64,000 nucleotides of DNA, taken from contig NHNW01000071.1 of NCBI GenBank assembly GCA_002786025.1, forward strand, positions 155,905 through 219,904. Direction: 5' to 3'. Source of the stretch: Zasmidium citrigriseum. Taxonomy: Eukaryota > Ascomycota > Dothideomycetes > Mycosphaerellales > Mycosphaerellaceae. A program made the translations under genes and the position numbers. The notes below the pieces were generated by a model. It had not been told where the DNA came from, made no database searches, and worked only from the letters and a program-made list of their open reading frames with translations. How positions within the stretch are numbered: position 1 is the stretch's first letter; every line of letters starts with the position of its first letter. Of this stretch, positions 43,926 to 55,214 are shown in pieces.

Positions 43926-45451
43926 TCTCGAATTTCTAGTGGCTTGCGTCTATTCCCAGCTCTTTTGACTCTGATTGACCCCCCCAAATACGATTTCGGT
44001 GTCTTAGAACGAGCAGTCTTCGGAGAGATCACGCTGCTCGAAAGCCAGGTTCTTTGGGTAGTCTGAGCAAAGCTGAAATGGAGGGGAGGAAAGATGCAGA
44101 GCTGAAGAAACTCTCGAGGTCCACTCTCACCTCTACCTTTGTAACAGCACTGCGCGACGACAGCCAAGTCCAGACCCCGCCGTGTGAGGTTGCAGTAGTG
44201 TCATATCTGCACCTCTTCCACGCAGCTGTGGATGATCCATAGATAAGGTCGGCAACAGATACCCAAGCCGTCCATTCGCCCTTCTGAACCCTACTTCCAG
44301 CCAAAAAAACTGCATGGAATAGTCGCGTGGAGCAATGCTTTCTTTTTCTATCTCCATCTCAACAGTAAGCATTCTGACTGTGCTGATGAGGTATCGATTG
44401 GAGTCTGCTTCCTCGTCCAATGGTTTGGGGATATGGTACATGATTCGCCTGGAGGCTCGAGATAGCGCTACTCGCGGCCGACCGATGGCCGAAGGGTCTG
44501 CAGATGGGACGGCATCCTGGTATGTTTGACGAACGCGTCCATTCCCGTTCCCAAGAAGACTTTGTTCGCAATGCCCGCTTCTCGAGTAGATGTTCAATGC
44601 CCAAGAGTTTCACTAGGCACCGAGCCCATGGATGGGTGATTGGGGCGAACAGAGCTTGAGACGTCTTCGTCGCGCTGGGACGGCCAATGCTCGCCTGAGA
44701 GATCCACAGCATCGGTATCCTTCATGCCAGGTTCTCTTCGTCAATGGTGCCGATTTCGACGGTTATGACAACTCTTCGTCATAGGATGATGAGAATCACA
44801 GAATGGGAGAAGAGGAAGAGGAAGAGAGATGGGAGGAGGAAAGAAGGACTTTGATGAGCAACGGTGAGACAACGGAGTTCGGCATACGGCGTTCAGAACA
44901 TCCGTGCGAGCGCGATCATCCTTGGGTCCTTCTTTGCTGGACACTGTTCCTCTTCTGCAAACCGCAACGAACCAACTTTGTTTCCGTTTCAGTGCCATCG
45001 CCGTCATGCGATGTTTTGCGGAGATCATTGGAATAGAAATCGGCCCCATATCCTCCCGATCCTCCTCAGGCCCCGTCCAAAGCTCACGACATCCAACATG
45101 AACCTCACGGACGTCGCGAACCTTTGATTGCATTCGGGATGCCTTCCACCTATCCAATGTAACGTCTTCCGCCTCCAAGACTCCAAGCTATCTTGTCAGA
45201 CCTCTCGGAGAAAGAATGATGCCAGAAGCAAGATCGATTGGCTCACTCCTGCCAGGAACAGCATCGTGCCGAGCCGGCGATCAAGGCTGAATGGAGAAAT
45301 CAGAGCGCCGATCGCATCCCACACGTGCACTCCAACTGACCATCTGGGTGGCGGATGGAACGACAAGCGAGTTTCTCGCCATAATAACTCATAAATCATG
45401 ACTTCCTCACCACCTCTCCTCTAACACCTCTCCTCCACCCATTTCCGCAAA
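43926..45451. other. Intergenic region
   Basis: About 1.5 kb between divergent genes. Overlapping frames on both strands lack domains. The 44800-44850 stretch is purine-rich. I see no RNA gene. Confidence 0.45.
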
Positions 45452-46414
45452 ATGAGGACATCCAGCATCCTCGCCCTGCCCTTGGCAGCTCACGCCATCA
45501 ACGTAGTCATCTCAAACGATGACGGCTGGGCTGAGATCAATATCCGAGAATTCTACAGTTCGCTGACGGACGCTGGATATGACTGCTTGATTTCTGCGCC
45601 GGCGGAGAATAAGAGTGGGACGGGCTCTAGTGATGAGCAGCCTGAGCAGGTCGGGGATGATGGGTGTGAGTTTGCGTCTTGTCCGGCGGGGAGTCCGCCG
45701 TATGGGAGGAATGAGAGTATGCCAAGGTTCAATGTAAGTCAGAATGCACTCACCTAGTGAGTGTGCGAGAAAGATGCTAATGAGTTTGTGATGTAGTATG
45801 TGAATTCATACCCAGTCACATCAATGCGCTACGGCATTCAGAACCTCTCCATGGAGTTCTTTTCCGGCCTCCCAGATATTGCCGTGGCAGGACCCAACGT
45901 CGGCACAAATCTCGGCATAGTGACCTCCATTTCTGGTACCGTTGGTGCTGCGACCGAAGCCGTCAAAGAAGGTATCCCAGCCATCGCCTTCTCAGGGACC
46001 ACCGGAAGCCAAACAGCCTGGAATGCCCCCGTGGAATCATACATGACCATCTACGCCGACCTGAGCACAACTCTCACCCAAGCTTTGACGAACAGCGGGA
46101 CACCGTATCTACCCGACGACGTCTTCTTGAACGTGAACTATCCAGCGGTGGATGATCGGTGCACTTCGACGAGCGATTTCAAATTCGTCCTGAGCAGAAT
46201 CTATCCTGCCATTCCTCTGATCACGCCCGATGATGTCGAGACGTGTGGCAGTTCGAGGTTGCCTGTGGAGAGGAGTGTGGTCGGCAACAAGAACGGTTGC
46301 TTCGCGAGTGTTAGCGTGGGAAATTCGAAGAAGGTCGATGTGGATGCCGAGACGCAGCGAGCTGTGTTGGAGAAGCTGAAGAGCATTTTGACTTGTCTGC
46401 CTGATGATGACTGA
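45452..46414 (+). CDS. SurE-like phosphatase, probably secreted
   Basis: Two exons (45452-45733, 45797-46414; 63-bp intron) give 299 residues. The metal-binding N-D-D-G lies at residues 22-25, right after the hydrophobic N terminus L-A-L-P-L-A-A-H-A, which could be a short signal peptide. Further SurE marks: a Ser-Gly pair in N-K-S-G-T-G, G-P-N-V-G-T-N-L-G (with the N-x-G phosphate loop), S-G-T-V-G-A-A-T-E-A and G-I-P-A-I-A-F-S. Bacterial SurE is a divalent-metal nucleotidase/acid phosphatase; fungal secreted members are described as acid phosphatases. A second aspect is six cysteines in the C-terminal half, consistent with secretion. Substrate is unknown. Confidence 0.9.
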
Positions 46415-46500
46415 AGTCAGATGTACTGGGGCTTGATGCTGGCGAGTGTGAGGGTGCTGTAGAAAGGACGCACCACCAATGAAAATCGCACTACATGTGT

Positions 46501-47193
46501 TCAAGCTGCAGACGTGCTATTGTCAATCTCCAAATTACGAAAAAGCGTTTTCAGAAGCTGCATCATGAGCGTGCCATCGATGCTACCATCGCTCGTTCGG
46601 AAGGTGAAGCCAATTTGACGACAGGCTTCGGTCCAGGTCTCTTCCCAACAGCCTAGAGCCTCGTTCGAGCAGAGATTTGCACCGTTCTTAGCTTTGAGTG
46701 CGTCAACCGCAGCGTTCTCAAGCTCGTAGTCCTTGGTCGGCTTAAATTTGGTGACATCGAGCGTGATTGTGCGGTGACAGTAGTCGGTGCTGGTAAGAAC
46801 ATATTAGCACAGACAATAAGAGGCGTGGCAATATGAAGGAAAAGCATACTCCGGCTGCAGCCCAAACATCGTACATCTCCCTTTACATTCAAACACAACC
46901 TTCTTGAACCTCTTGACACTCTCTGGGCCCAAACACTCAAGCCAGGCGTCCAGCTTCCTCGAATTCAGACCATCCACAAAGATAATCTGCACATTCTCGT
47001 AAAAATCTCCCATGAGTTCAGATCTTATCTGCCGATTCAATTGAAGACATGTCCAGGCGTTTCGAATTCCGCCCGGGCGAATGTCTTTGCGGTGAGAGAT
47101 TTTGATCGAGGAGCCGGCAAGAGCATGCTCGAAGATGGTGAGGCGCAGCTCGATTGGGAGGCCTAGTAGGCTCGCTCGCGGATAAACATCCAT
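46501..47193 (-). CDS. 2EXR/F-box-like small fungal protein
   Basis: Two exons (47193-46850, 46789-46501; 60-bp intron) give 210 residues. The N terminus A-S-L-L-G-L-P-I-E-L-R-L-T-I-F-E-H-A-L resembles the L-P-x-E-L-R-x-x-I start of fungal F-box and 2EXR domains, followed by L-Q-L-N-R-Q-I-R-S-E, a usual sequel. The C-terminal half shows no known domain. These proteins are numerous in fungi and usually unassigned; F-box members bridge substrates to SCF ubiquitin ligases. It shares a 283-bp divergent promoter with a larger F-box gene and converges with the SurE-like gene. Confidence 0.75.
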
Positions 47194-47476
47194 GGTGATG
47201 ATGAATTTGTTTGCTGTGTCGAAGAGCGAGTTGGAGTTGGAGGTGTTGTAAGACGATTCTCGGATAACCGGTTAGTGTGATTCAGGCTCCGGCTAAAATT
47301 CAACGAATTCGGATCTTGTAGCCGGTTGGTCGCTTTCATGTTGTCCCCTCTTTCTCTTCATTGCCTCTACTTTCCAGTATTTTTGATGAAGAGGGTCGAA
47401 AGCAATCATGCGTCAAGAACATTGCAGAACGCACCAGAGACGACAGTGAATGTTGATATCGACCAAGCCATCGTGA
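47194..47476. promoter_or_regulatory. Compact divergent promoter of two F-box-like genes
   Basis: Only 283 bp separate two outward-reading genes with F-box-like N termini, so they may share control elements. No motif stands out. Confidence 0.5.
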
Positions 47477-49234
47477 ATGCCAAAACTCGCGGCGGACAAA
47501 ACCTGGCCAACCCACGCCGCCGCCTTCCCCACCACCAAACACATCTCCGACCTCAATCAGTTCCACAACATCCCTCGCACCGCGCCAATGCCCCTCCGCT
47601 TCCGCATCATGCAGGCCATGGACAGATTCTCCGCTCGCAACACGCCCTTCAAGTTCCCGCTCCTCGACCTCCCCAACGAGCTCATCGCACACATCATCGA
47701 ACAAGTCGACACCCTCCGCGCTCTCAGACGGCTAGCTCGCACATGTCGACGAGTCCAACAACTCGCCGAGCCCGTTCTCTACCGCTCACTTCTGATCCGT
47801 ACCGGTCCAGAGGCAAACGACATCCGCCTGGCTATCGATTCGAGGAAGGAGCGTGCGGCTGGTATTCACTATCTCGAAATCCCCTGCCATGCTCGGTATC
47901 ATCAGGACTTTGCGGCTGTTGCGGATTTGCTGGGCCAGGCGAGGAATTTGAAGGAGTTGATGTTTGAGAGTCCGCAGTGTAGTACGAATGATTTCGAGGA
48001 TCCTGCGACTTGGGGGCAAATGGCGAGGCGGCTTTTTGAACCGTTTCAGAATGCGGTGGCGATTGGGGTGGGAATTGAGCTGGAGAGGAGGCCGTTGCAG
48101 AAGTTGAAGAGGCGTGAGTATTGAGGGCGTTGTTAAGTGACCTGCTGATGCTAACTTGTATGCTTGTAGTGACGCTTCACTGCAACGGCCCCGATTCTCC
48201 TTACTGGACTTTAGATTCAAGAAGCATCGCCATCTTCCTTCTCCCCAGCTTACAGTACCTCAAAGTCTCTTGCGTCAATATTCTGGATAATGTCCTTGAG
48301 GATGCTAAGGATAAGTCGTCCAAGGCATTGAAGCATCTCGAGCTTGAGGAGTGCAATGTCACTCACAAGGGACTTCACGGACTCTTGTCTTTACCTCAAG
48401 CGCTAGAAGTTCTGGATCTTGGTATGTTTCGAAACCCTTTCACTTGTTCTTCTACTGACTCATGCTACAGGCGAGAATTGTCACAACATCATGAACTTCG
48501 CGGACGACATCGATCCTTCAGCCAACCACCTCTTCGCCGTCGACCCCCAACTCGCCGTAACTGCTCTCCAGCAACAAAGCCAAACTCTCACGACCCTCAC
48601 CTACGCCACGACGGAATCCTACTTCCAACACCGCCACCTAGCCCGACGAGAAGCAACCAGCACACCCATCGACGCCGGCTTCAGGGACTTCCACAAGCTG
48701 ACAAGCGTCACCCTCATCGGCCACTGCTCCAACTTCGAGCGCGCTCTAATGACATCCTGCTCGCCACCAAACCTGGAATACCTATCATTCGAAGACCTAC
48801 TACCCTTCCGACGAGACCCAGCCAGCCAAGCGGAAGACAACGCCCTGCGGATCGTCCCCTTCCTCCGCGCCCCATCTTGCTGCGTACCGGGCACCCTCCG
48901 CACCGTGGACGTCTTCTTCGGTTCGTCTGCATACAACGCAGATGGCGAAGTCATGCCATCGGCAGCCAGGAATCTCATGGAAGTCACTGCCAAAGCGACG
49001 AAGGCGATGAATGTGAATTTGAGATTCTTCCATAAGCCGAAGACGCATTACTTCCCACCGTATCTTTATGGAGAGCCGACGCCTATGGAGACGCTTGTGT
49101 ATAATAATGGGTTTGTGGATAATCCGCGACGACCACACGACTCGACCAGTGATGATGAAGAGAGTGAGTCGGAAGATTCGGAGTGGGAGGATGAGAGTGG
49201 TTCTTCGACTACTACTGAAGAGTCGGTTGAATAG
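47477..49234 (+). CDS. F-box/LRR-like protein with acidic C terminus
   Basis: Three exons (47477-48113, 48170-48421, 48471-49234) close to 550 residues. An F-box-like motif occurs near residues 63-100: L-L-D-L-P-N-E-L-I-A-H-I-I-E, then L-A-R-T-C-R-R-V. Leucine-rich stretches follow, such as L-P-S-L-Q-Y-L-K-V and A-L-K-H-L-E-L-E-E-C. The last 40 residues are strongly acidic and Ser-rich (E-S-E-D-S-E-W-E-D-E). F-box proteins recruit substrates to SCF E3 ligases; the LRR part would bind the target, which is unknown. The ATG at 47477 opens the frame; one at 47588 is an alternative. Confidence 0.8.
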
Positions 49235-49291
49235 ACCGAGTAGACGAAGGATACTGGTCTTCACGATTGGACGTTCTATTGGTGATGTGCA

Positions 49292-50545
49292 TTACAATTC
49301 AAACTTGGTCCCAACAAAGGACGGCACCAGACGTCCTGGCATCTCCTCCTGGATCTTGAACTTTGCCCGCCAGCCTGTGCAGTGTCCCGCCAGCATGAGC
49401 TGTGTGTCAAGGGCTTTCAGATCATTGACAGTGGTCTGGATCAGTTCTGCGTCGGCGTCGGCGAGATGATAGCCTCCCATGACTGCGTATAAAGGAGCGC
49501 CGCCCCCCAGCTCGACTGCGTGTCGGGAGGCGTTGACTACGCCGGCGTGGGAGCAGCCTGTGAACATGACGATGCCTTTGCCTGTACATATCGTCAGCCC
49601 GTTGCCAGGAAGGCACTGGATGGAGAGAATGTACCTTTCAATTTACACATCAACAACCTCTCATCCACCATCGTCTTATCCTCCTCCCATCCCTTCTCCG
49701 TATCATGTCTACACCACCTCAAAGTCAGCAAACTCCCCAACCCCACACAAATCACAAGACAATAAACTTACAACCTAACCCCAAACCTCAACCCCTTCTC
49801 ATACCCCGTAACCCTCGGAATCTCCCCACTAACCCCAAACCATCCCCCACAAACCACATGCCCCTCCTTACTCTTCACTACCTCCGCCCCCAAGGCTTCA
49901 ATCTCCTCAAACGTCGGATCCGCCTCGAAACTCACGGGCCCGTCGAGGTTGGGTGGCCACATACCGCTGTAGAGCGGTCTTTTCGGATGAAGATCCACAA
50001 CCACCGGCGGCCGATCTTGCTGCTCGCCCTTTCGGGCCTGATTAATCATCTCGATAGCTTTCAACATCCCACCACTATGGTCTCGATGCCAGTGACTCAA
50101 TTGAATGACCTCAACAGGCGCAATGTCGGCTTTCAAGCGAAGCGCGTTCCGTTCCCACGCGGATTCTTCGGGGCCCGTGTCGAAGAGAATGGTGTGGGAT
50201 TCGGAGCCTTTGGTGCCGGTTATGAGGAGGGAGAGGCCGTGGGCGGAGCAGCAGATGTTGTCCATTCTGCATCAACATTAGCACAAAAACAAAACAAGAC
50301 AGAGCTGGTAAGGACTGATGCGGTGAGGGAAGAGTTGGATGGGGAATAACCTACCGCAATTCATGCCTCGTGCCGCTCCCTTGCTGGTCATTTTGCGGTC
50401 TTTCGGGACCTCGGAGGGCGATTTGAGGGAGGTTACCGGATTGTTTGACAGCTTCGTTTGGGGAGGGGGAGATTGGGTCGAGTTCGTTGTCGATTATGGC
50501 TGTTATTGTGAGGGTGTCGAGTTCGATGAGGTCGAGGGGTGGCAT
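49292..50545 (-). CDS. Metallo-beta-lactamase-fold hydrolase
   Basis: Four exons (50545-50355, 50266-49772, 49708-49635, 49581-49292; introns 88, 63, 53 bp) close to 349 residues. The metal motif H-W-H-R-D-H-S-G-G (H-x-H-x-D-H) is near residues 121-128, followed by F-T-G-C-S-H-A-G-V-V-N and a late G-G-Y-H-L and A-G-H-C-T-G. The F-T-G-C-S-H-A-G element is typical of the subfamily related to archaeal 7,8-dihydropterin-6-methyl-4-(beta-D-ribofuranosyl)aminobenzene 5'-phosphate synthase, common in fungi without known role. No signal peptide is evident. It is divergent from a gene of unknown function. Confidence 0.88.
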
Positions 50546-51491
50546 TTTGCTGGCTGTTAGGGTCTTTGGTGAGATTGTAGAGTTGTGGAAGGGTGTGAGG
50601 TAGGGAAGATGTTTTTGATTTGGTCAACAGAACTGACGTCGTTTTAAGAGGTGAGGTCGGGCTGAAGAAAGCTTACATTTGTCAAGCGCGGAGCGTTCGC
50701 GTGCATGCAGAGTCTCTCCTTCCTATGCAAGCGATTCAGGGCTGCATTTCAGATTTCGCAAAATCCGATGTCGACGCTCTCACAAGTTGAGTCTTGTTCC
50801 GGAAGATACTGATCCTTGACTGCAGGCCGCCATCAGCGAAATGGATTCAACATCTTGAGATTTGCATGCTCTCGTGGGCGGGGAAGAAAAGAAGCTCCCT
50901 CCCGCCAAGTGGGGAAGAAGAGAAGCTGCATTCGATCTGAAAGATGCACATTTCTTCTAACAACCCAAATGTTGAGTCCTGAGAGGGCGAAGATGTCGGG
51001 TGCTGCCATCGGAATTCGTTCCTGGCATTGGCATGTGGAGTGAAGTTCAATCATTCCATACCCCGGTCTCAATCACATGCAATCCAAGACCGTTGAAGGA
51101 TCCGACAGAACGCAAGCAGCACGCAATGCCCTCGTGGCAACTGGCCGCCATGATGATATTTTCGAATGGTGCTCTCTCGGCGCCGAAGTCTTGAAATCCC
51201 GCCGTTCAAGTTCAAGTGGAACTTGGAAGGAATGAAAGTCTGACTTTGGGCTTCTCTTCATCGCAGCCGGGAATAAAATCCCACGTAGGGCTTCATACCA
51301 CGCGGGAATAAATAAATAGCAGAGATATATCAACAACGAACCCCACAGTCAAGAAGGAAAGGAGAAGACAAGATCAACCCACCTACCCATCAAAACCGTC
51401 TTCATCGATCCGCCTTCCAACGCACAACCTTAGACTTCAACAAGTGAAGTCCCAAATTCCCCAATCCATCCACCAACCCCAAACAACCGCG
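50546..51491. other. Intergenic between divergent genes
   Basis: About 945 bp without a supported gene. The last 150 bp before the next ATG are CA-rich (for example CCACCTACC and CAACCCC runs), like a fungal 5' leader. Confidence 0.5.
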
Positions 51492-52217
51492 ATGGCCACC
51501 CCCAACATCACAGTAATTTCAGGCCCTAAAACCCCAGGCGATGTCGACTCCCACGAACTCTTCTTCGCCCGCCGCGCCCTCGCCTTCCTGAAAGCCAAAC
51601 TCGGAAGCGAAGGTCTCAAAACCCTTCTCGCAGAAGACATAGCCGCCGCCAACGACCTCTTCATCTCTCTGCATACACCAGATGTCCGCTACGCCCCCAT
51701 AAGCGTAACCCTCCGCGCCACCGGCCTAACAGCAAAAGAGTTGTTGGCATGGTTCCACCGCAGCACCTCCAACCTCCCCATCATGCTCGCCGGCCATCCA
51801 GACCACTACATCAACGGGCATGAAGTTCTCGAGACCATAGGAACACACGTCGCTTTGTTCGACTTGAAATTCTTCCCGGACGGTCCTCCACCGTTCGTCT
51901 CAGCCCTATTGAGGGACGAGGATAAGTATCCGATTTGTCTGTCCGCTGCTGGTGTCTTGCAGTCTGCCAAGAAGGATGGTAGGGAGGTGTACACGGGCTA
52001 CGCCTGCCACCAATTCCGCGACCTCAGTCCCTCTGAACTCGGACCCGGCGAAACGAAAGGCGTGGAAGCGAAACTGGGGGGTTGTCTGCCGGAGGGGGTG
52101 GGGGAGGGGGTGAGGGAGATGCAGACGAGGCATTTGCTTGTTGAGTGGAGGAATTGGATTAGGGAGGCGGTGGTGGAGCAGAGGGGGTTGGATGCTGAAG
52201 AGGCCGCAAAGAAATAG
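51492..52217 (+). CDS. Hypothetical protein, 241 residues
   Basis: A single exon from the ATG at 51492; the frame is open further upstream but without ATG. I do not recognise the family. It is a soluble protein with a predicted mixed fold, including V-D-S-H-E-L-F-F-A-R-R, an acidic A-E-D-I-A-A-A-N-D-L-F and the distinct patch M-L-A-G-H-P-D-H-Y-I-N-G-H-E-V-L followed by F-D-L-K-F-F-P-D-G. A histidine-rich core could bind metal, which is speculation. The base composition is in keeping with neighbours, and the leader is CA-rich, so it is probably a real expressed gene. Confidence 0.7.
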   Translation: MATPNITVISGPKTPGDVDSHELFFARRALAFLKAKLGSEGLKTLLAEDIAAANDLFISLHTPDVRYAPISVTLRATGLTAKELLAWFHRSTSNLPIMLAGHPDHYINGHEVLETIGTHVALFDLKFFPDGPPPFVSALLRDEDKYPICLSAAGVLQSAKKDGREVYTGYACHQFRDLSPSELGPGETKGVEAKLGGCLPEGVGEGVREMQTRHLLVEWRNWIREAVVEQRGLDAEEAAKK

Positions 52218-52455
52218 GAGTCAAAAAAGTGAAGGGGGCTGGATGGGTGGAATGTGCTTCATGGGTGTATAGATACTCTCCTCCTCTTTCCATCATACAG
52301 TTCTCATCGTACGTTTGTACAAAGTAGCTCTGCTGCACTACTCCTGTCAACTCCAGATTCAAAGATCCCGCCCTCTTCATCAATTCATGCATGCCATCAA
52401 TCATGCTTTCCATCATCTACGCCAAAAACAACCCCCGGACGCCCGACGCTGAACG

Positions 52456-54592
52456 CTACACAAACGCACGGCCTCCCTTGCCACTCCCACTACTGCCACC
52501 CCTCCCATCCTCATAATCCGGCGGACTCCTCAGAGGCTCATCGTACAATTCGTCATCATCATCCTCAGTGAAAGGATCCCGCGTTCGTCTCCGCTGTCCC
52601 AAATCTGCGCTGGCGCCGAGTTGCTCCGGCGAGCTGGACATAGACCCACTGGTGACCTGCCACTCATCACTACTCTCCCGTTCGGGTTCTTCGTCAAATT
52701 TGGGGAGTTGCTTGTGTGAGTCGCCGTGGACGAGACCGAGGCGCTCTTCTTCTGTTGTCACGTTTCCGGTGGGATAGTCTCGACTGCTGCGCCTGCTGGC
52801 AAAGGACAGGGCGCCTCTACTAATGGGCCGTTGTCCGTCGTCCGTGCTGGCGTTGCTCTTATTTCGAGAGAAGACGTTTTGGAAGGAGAATTGTCGCTTT
52901 GCTCCTGATGGTGCTCCGTGCGGTGGGGGCCTGGGCGGTGCCAGGCTGCTTCCTCTTGAGTCAGCCCTTTCTCGATCTGTGTCTTGGCCTGCCCAGTGGA
53001 TGTGCGTGCTTCCTGACGGTCCGCCTGGTGAGTGGTATGCTGTGTCGTCGTATTGAGCATCTGATTTTTGTAGACCTGGTGGTAGACCGTAGACGTGTGT
53101 ATCAGACACTTCGGCTTTATCAGCTGCCACGCTGTCCATAGGGACCGGGCTATGTCCTCGCGATCGTTTAGAAGATCGGAAACTTCTTCCTATCCGACCA
53201 AAGAAACCCGGATGCACTTCGCTATCGGGTTCAGACACATCGTCAGGATCTGGGAATTGCGACATTCCGAGTGGTGGGTGCACTGTCTTCTTCCTTCGTA
53301 GTGATCCAGGCCCTTCAGTTGATACTGTCTTCCGCCTTCGCAAGCCATCCCATTCCACAGTCTCATTCTCTCCAATGGGCTCCATTCGTTCCTCGTGGAT
53401 CCTCTTCGCTTCCTCGGCTTGACGTTTCGTGCGAACCTGACTCATCGCTCTCACGATACCCGCACCTCCACGTATGGTATCCGCACGAGGTTCGTATTCG
53501 GGTTCTGCAACTTCGGCAACTGTTCGAATTTGATCGAGCTCACCATCCAGAACTTTGGAATCGGGTACGTCTTTCGCGGATTTGGCCAGCTGTAAGAGAA
53601 TGACCCCTGAGCAGATGACCAGAAAGCCCATGACGACATCAACGATTTGTGTGACGGTTCCGTGGAACCCTTGGAACAGGACAGCGGATGCGACGATGGT
53701 GGATGATGTGAAGTAGACGTAGTAGGTGGGCGTGACCAGGGCGGCGTTGAAGATGTTGAGTGCTTTCTGCGAAAAATTAGCCAGGATGTAGAGATGACGG
53801 TGATGCGATACTCACGTTCAAATAGATGATCTCCGTCAGTAAGGTTCCAATGACGAAGACGAACAGCACATAAGTGAACCACTTGTTGAACTGCGCTTCC
53901 CCGTTGATCTGGGCAATGATGGCAGCACCCAGACCTTGCGTCGCAACAACACTCAACCCTCCAATCAGGGAACATATCGTCAAGTAGACCATCATGCTCT
54001 TCTTGCCGTATCGCGGCCCAACATACCAGGCCACAATTACGCACCCCACGATGATGACCCCAGCATAGCTCAAGAAGCCCGGCGTGATGACATAGTGCTG
54101 CATGTCTTGGATATCCGAGACGGCACTCTGCTCGGGAGCATTGAGAGTGATAATCACACTGCCCACGATGCAGAGGAAGCAAGCCACCCAGCCGACAAAG
54201 CTCAACCTCTCCTTCAAGAAGACCCAGCTCAGTATCGCCGTAATGACCACTGCCAGAGCACCGAGAGGCGTAACCAAGATGGCATCGGTGAAAGCGTATG
54301 CCACAAAGTTACACACCTCCCCGATGATCATGAGTGTCATACCCAACCACCACCACAGATTCTTCAGATATCCATACCCTTCTCCCGCCTCTTCATTGTA
54401 CTTAACGTTGGCTTTGAGCAGACCGACCTTCTTGATGACGAAGGAGACGCCGATGAAGAGACCGGAGCAGACGGCGAGGACGATGCCGACGATCTTGTAG
54501 TAGCCGGGACGGGAATTCGAGTCGCCGGCGGAAGCGCCCATGCGGGCGACGAGGTGGTTGGAGTGGTAGAGAGCATGGCCGGCAGCGTCCAT
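52456..54592 (-). CDS. NIPA-type (DUF803) magnesium transporter
   Basis: Two exons (54592-53816, 53766-52456; 49-bp intron) close to 695 residues. About nine spans lie in residues 30-330, with family marks I-G-V-S-F-V-I-K-K-V-G-L, L-W-W-W-L-G-M-T-L-M-I-I-G-E-V-C-N-F-V-A-Y-A-F, and L-V-T-P-L-G-A-L-A-V-V. The C-terminal 360 residues are hydrophilic, Ser/Arg/Pro-rich and probably disordered, with many possible phosphosites. NIPA proteins transport Mg2+ in animals; fungal homologs are presumed similar, at plasma or endosomal membranes. It converges with the hypothetical gene and faces COG4 across a promoter that a transposon has invaded. Confidence 0.9.
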
Positions 54593-55147
54593 GGCGGCGC
54601 TGGGCTGCTGGAGGGCGGGGCGGAGAGGGAAAGGATGCTTTTATCGGCGGGCTGTCGTTCGTCGCAACATGGAGGTATTCGTCCGGATTGAGATATTTGG
54701 TGTTCCCGTCTCCCGTTCTATTCCAATGCTCCTGCTCCTTCCACGACTGCAAGTTTGCTGCTTTTGCGCGACGCGATATCTTGATACGACGTAGACGAGG
54801 CTCTAGCCCGTTGCTCGGTGCGACGCCTGATCGCGCCTGCCGATGACGTCTGATATCGATATCGACGACTCGAGGAAGTGACGTCTGCGTTGATCGATCG
54901 ATGTGAATGGTGAAGTCGATATCAACGTCGCTGACCAAAAAGATTGAGTGGATTTGTTTACGGTGGTACCGTCGCACGACAGAGCAGGGAGTTGAGAGAA
55001 GAAGTGCATGCGGGTTGGATGGCGCCGGCGTTCCAGATCGCAGGGCAGCGTGGAGTGTGGCTGAGGTGAGAGGAGAACGCGCAATCGCCTGCAAACCACC
55101 AGCCTTTCTGCAAAACTATTACACGATTGGGGCGACTGCTGCTGCAT
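54593..55147. promoter_or_regulatory. NIPA promoter side, left of the transposon
   Basis: About 555 bp between the NIPA start and the left end of the transposon. A cluster of TCGAT/ATCGAT repeats lies near 54855-54925. No gene is supported. Confidence 0.45.
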
Positions 55148-55174
55148 CTCGGTTGACAAACTCAAAAGGGCCAA
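55148..55174 (+). repeat. Left terminal inverted repeat (27 bp)
   Basis: Begins CTCGGTTGACAAACTC and is identical over 27 bp to the reverse complement of 56790-56816. TGCAT precedes it. Confidence 0.95.
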
Positions 55175-55214
55175 AATCAGCTAACTTATATAGGAATTGA
55201 TACCCATTGTTTAT

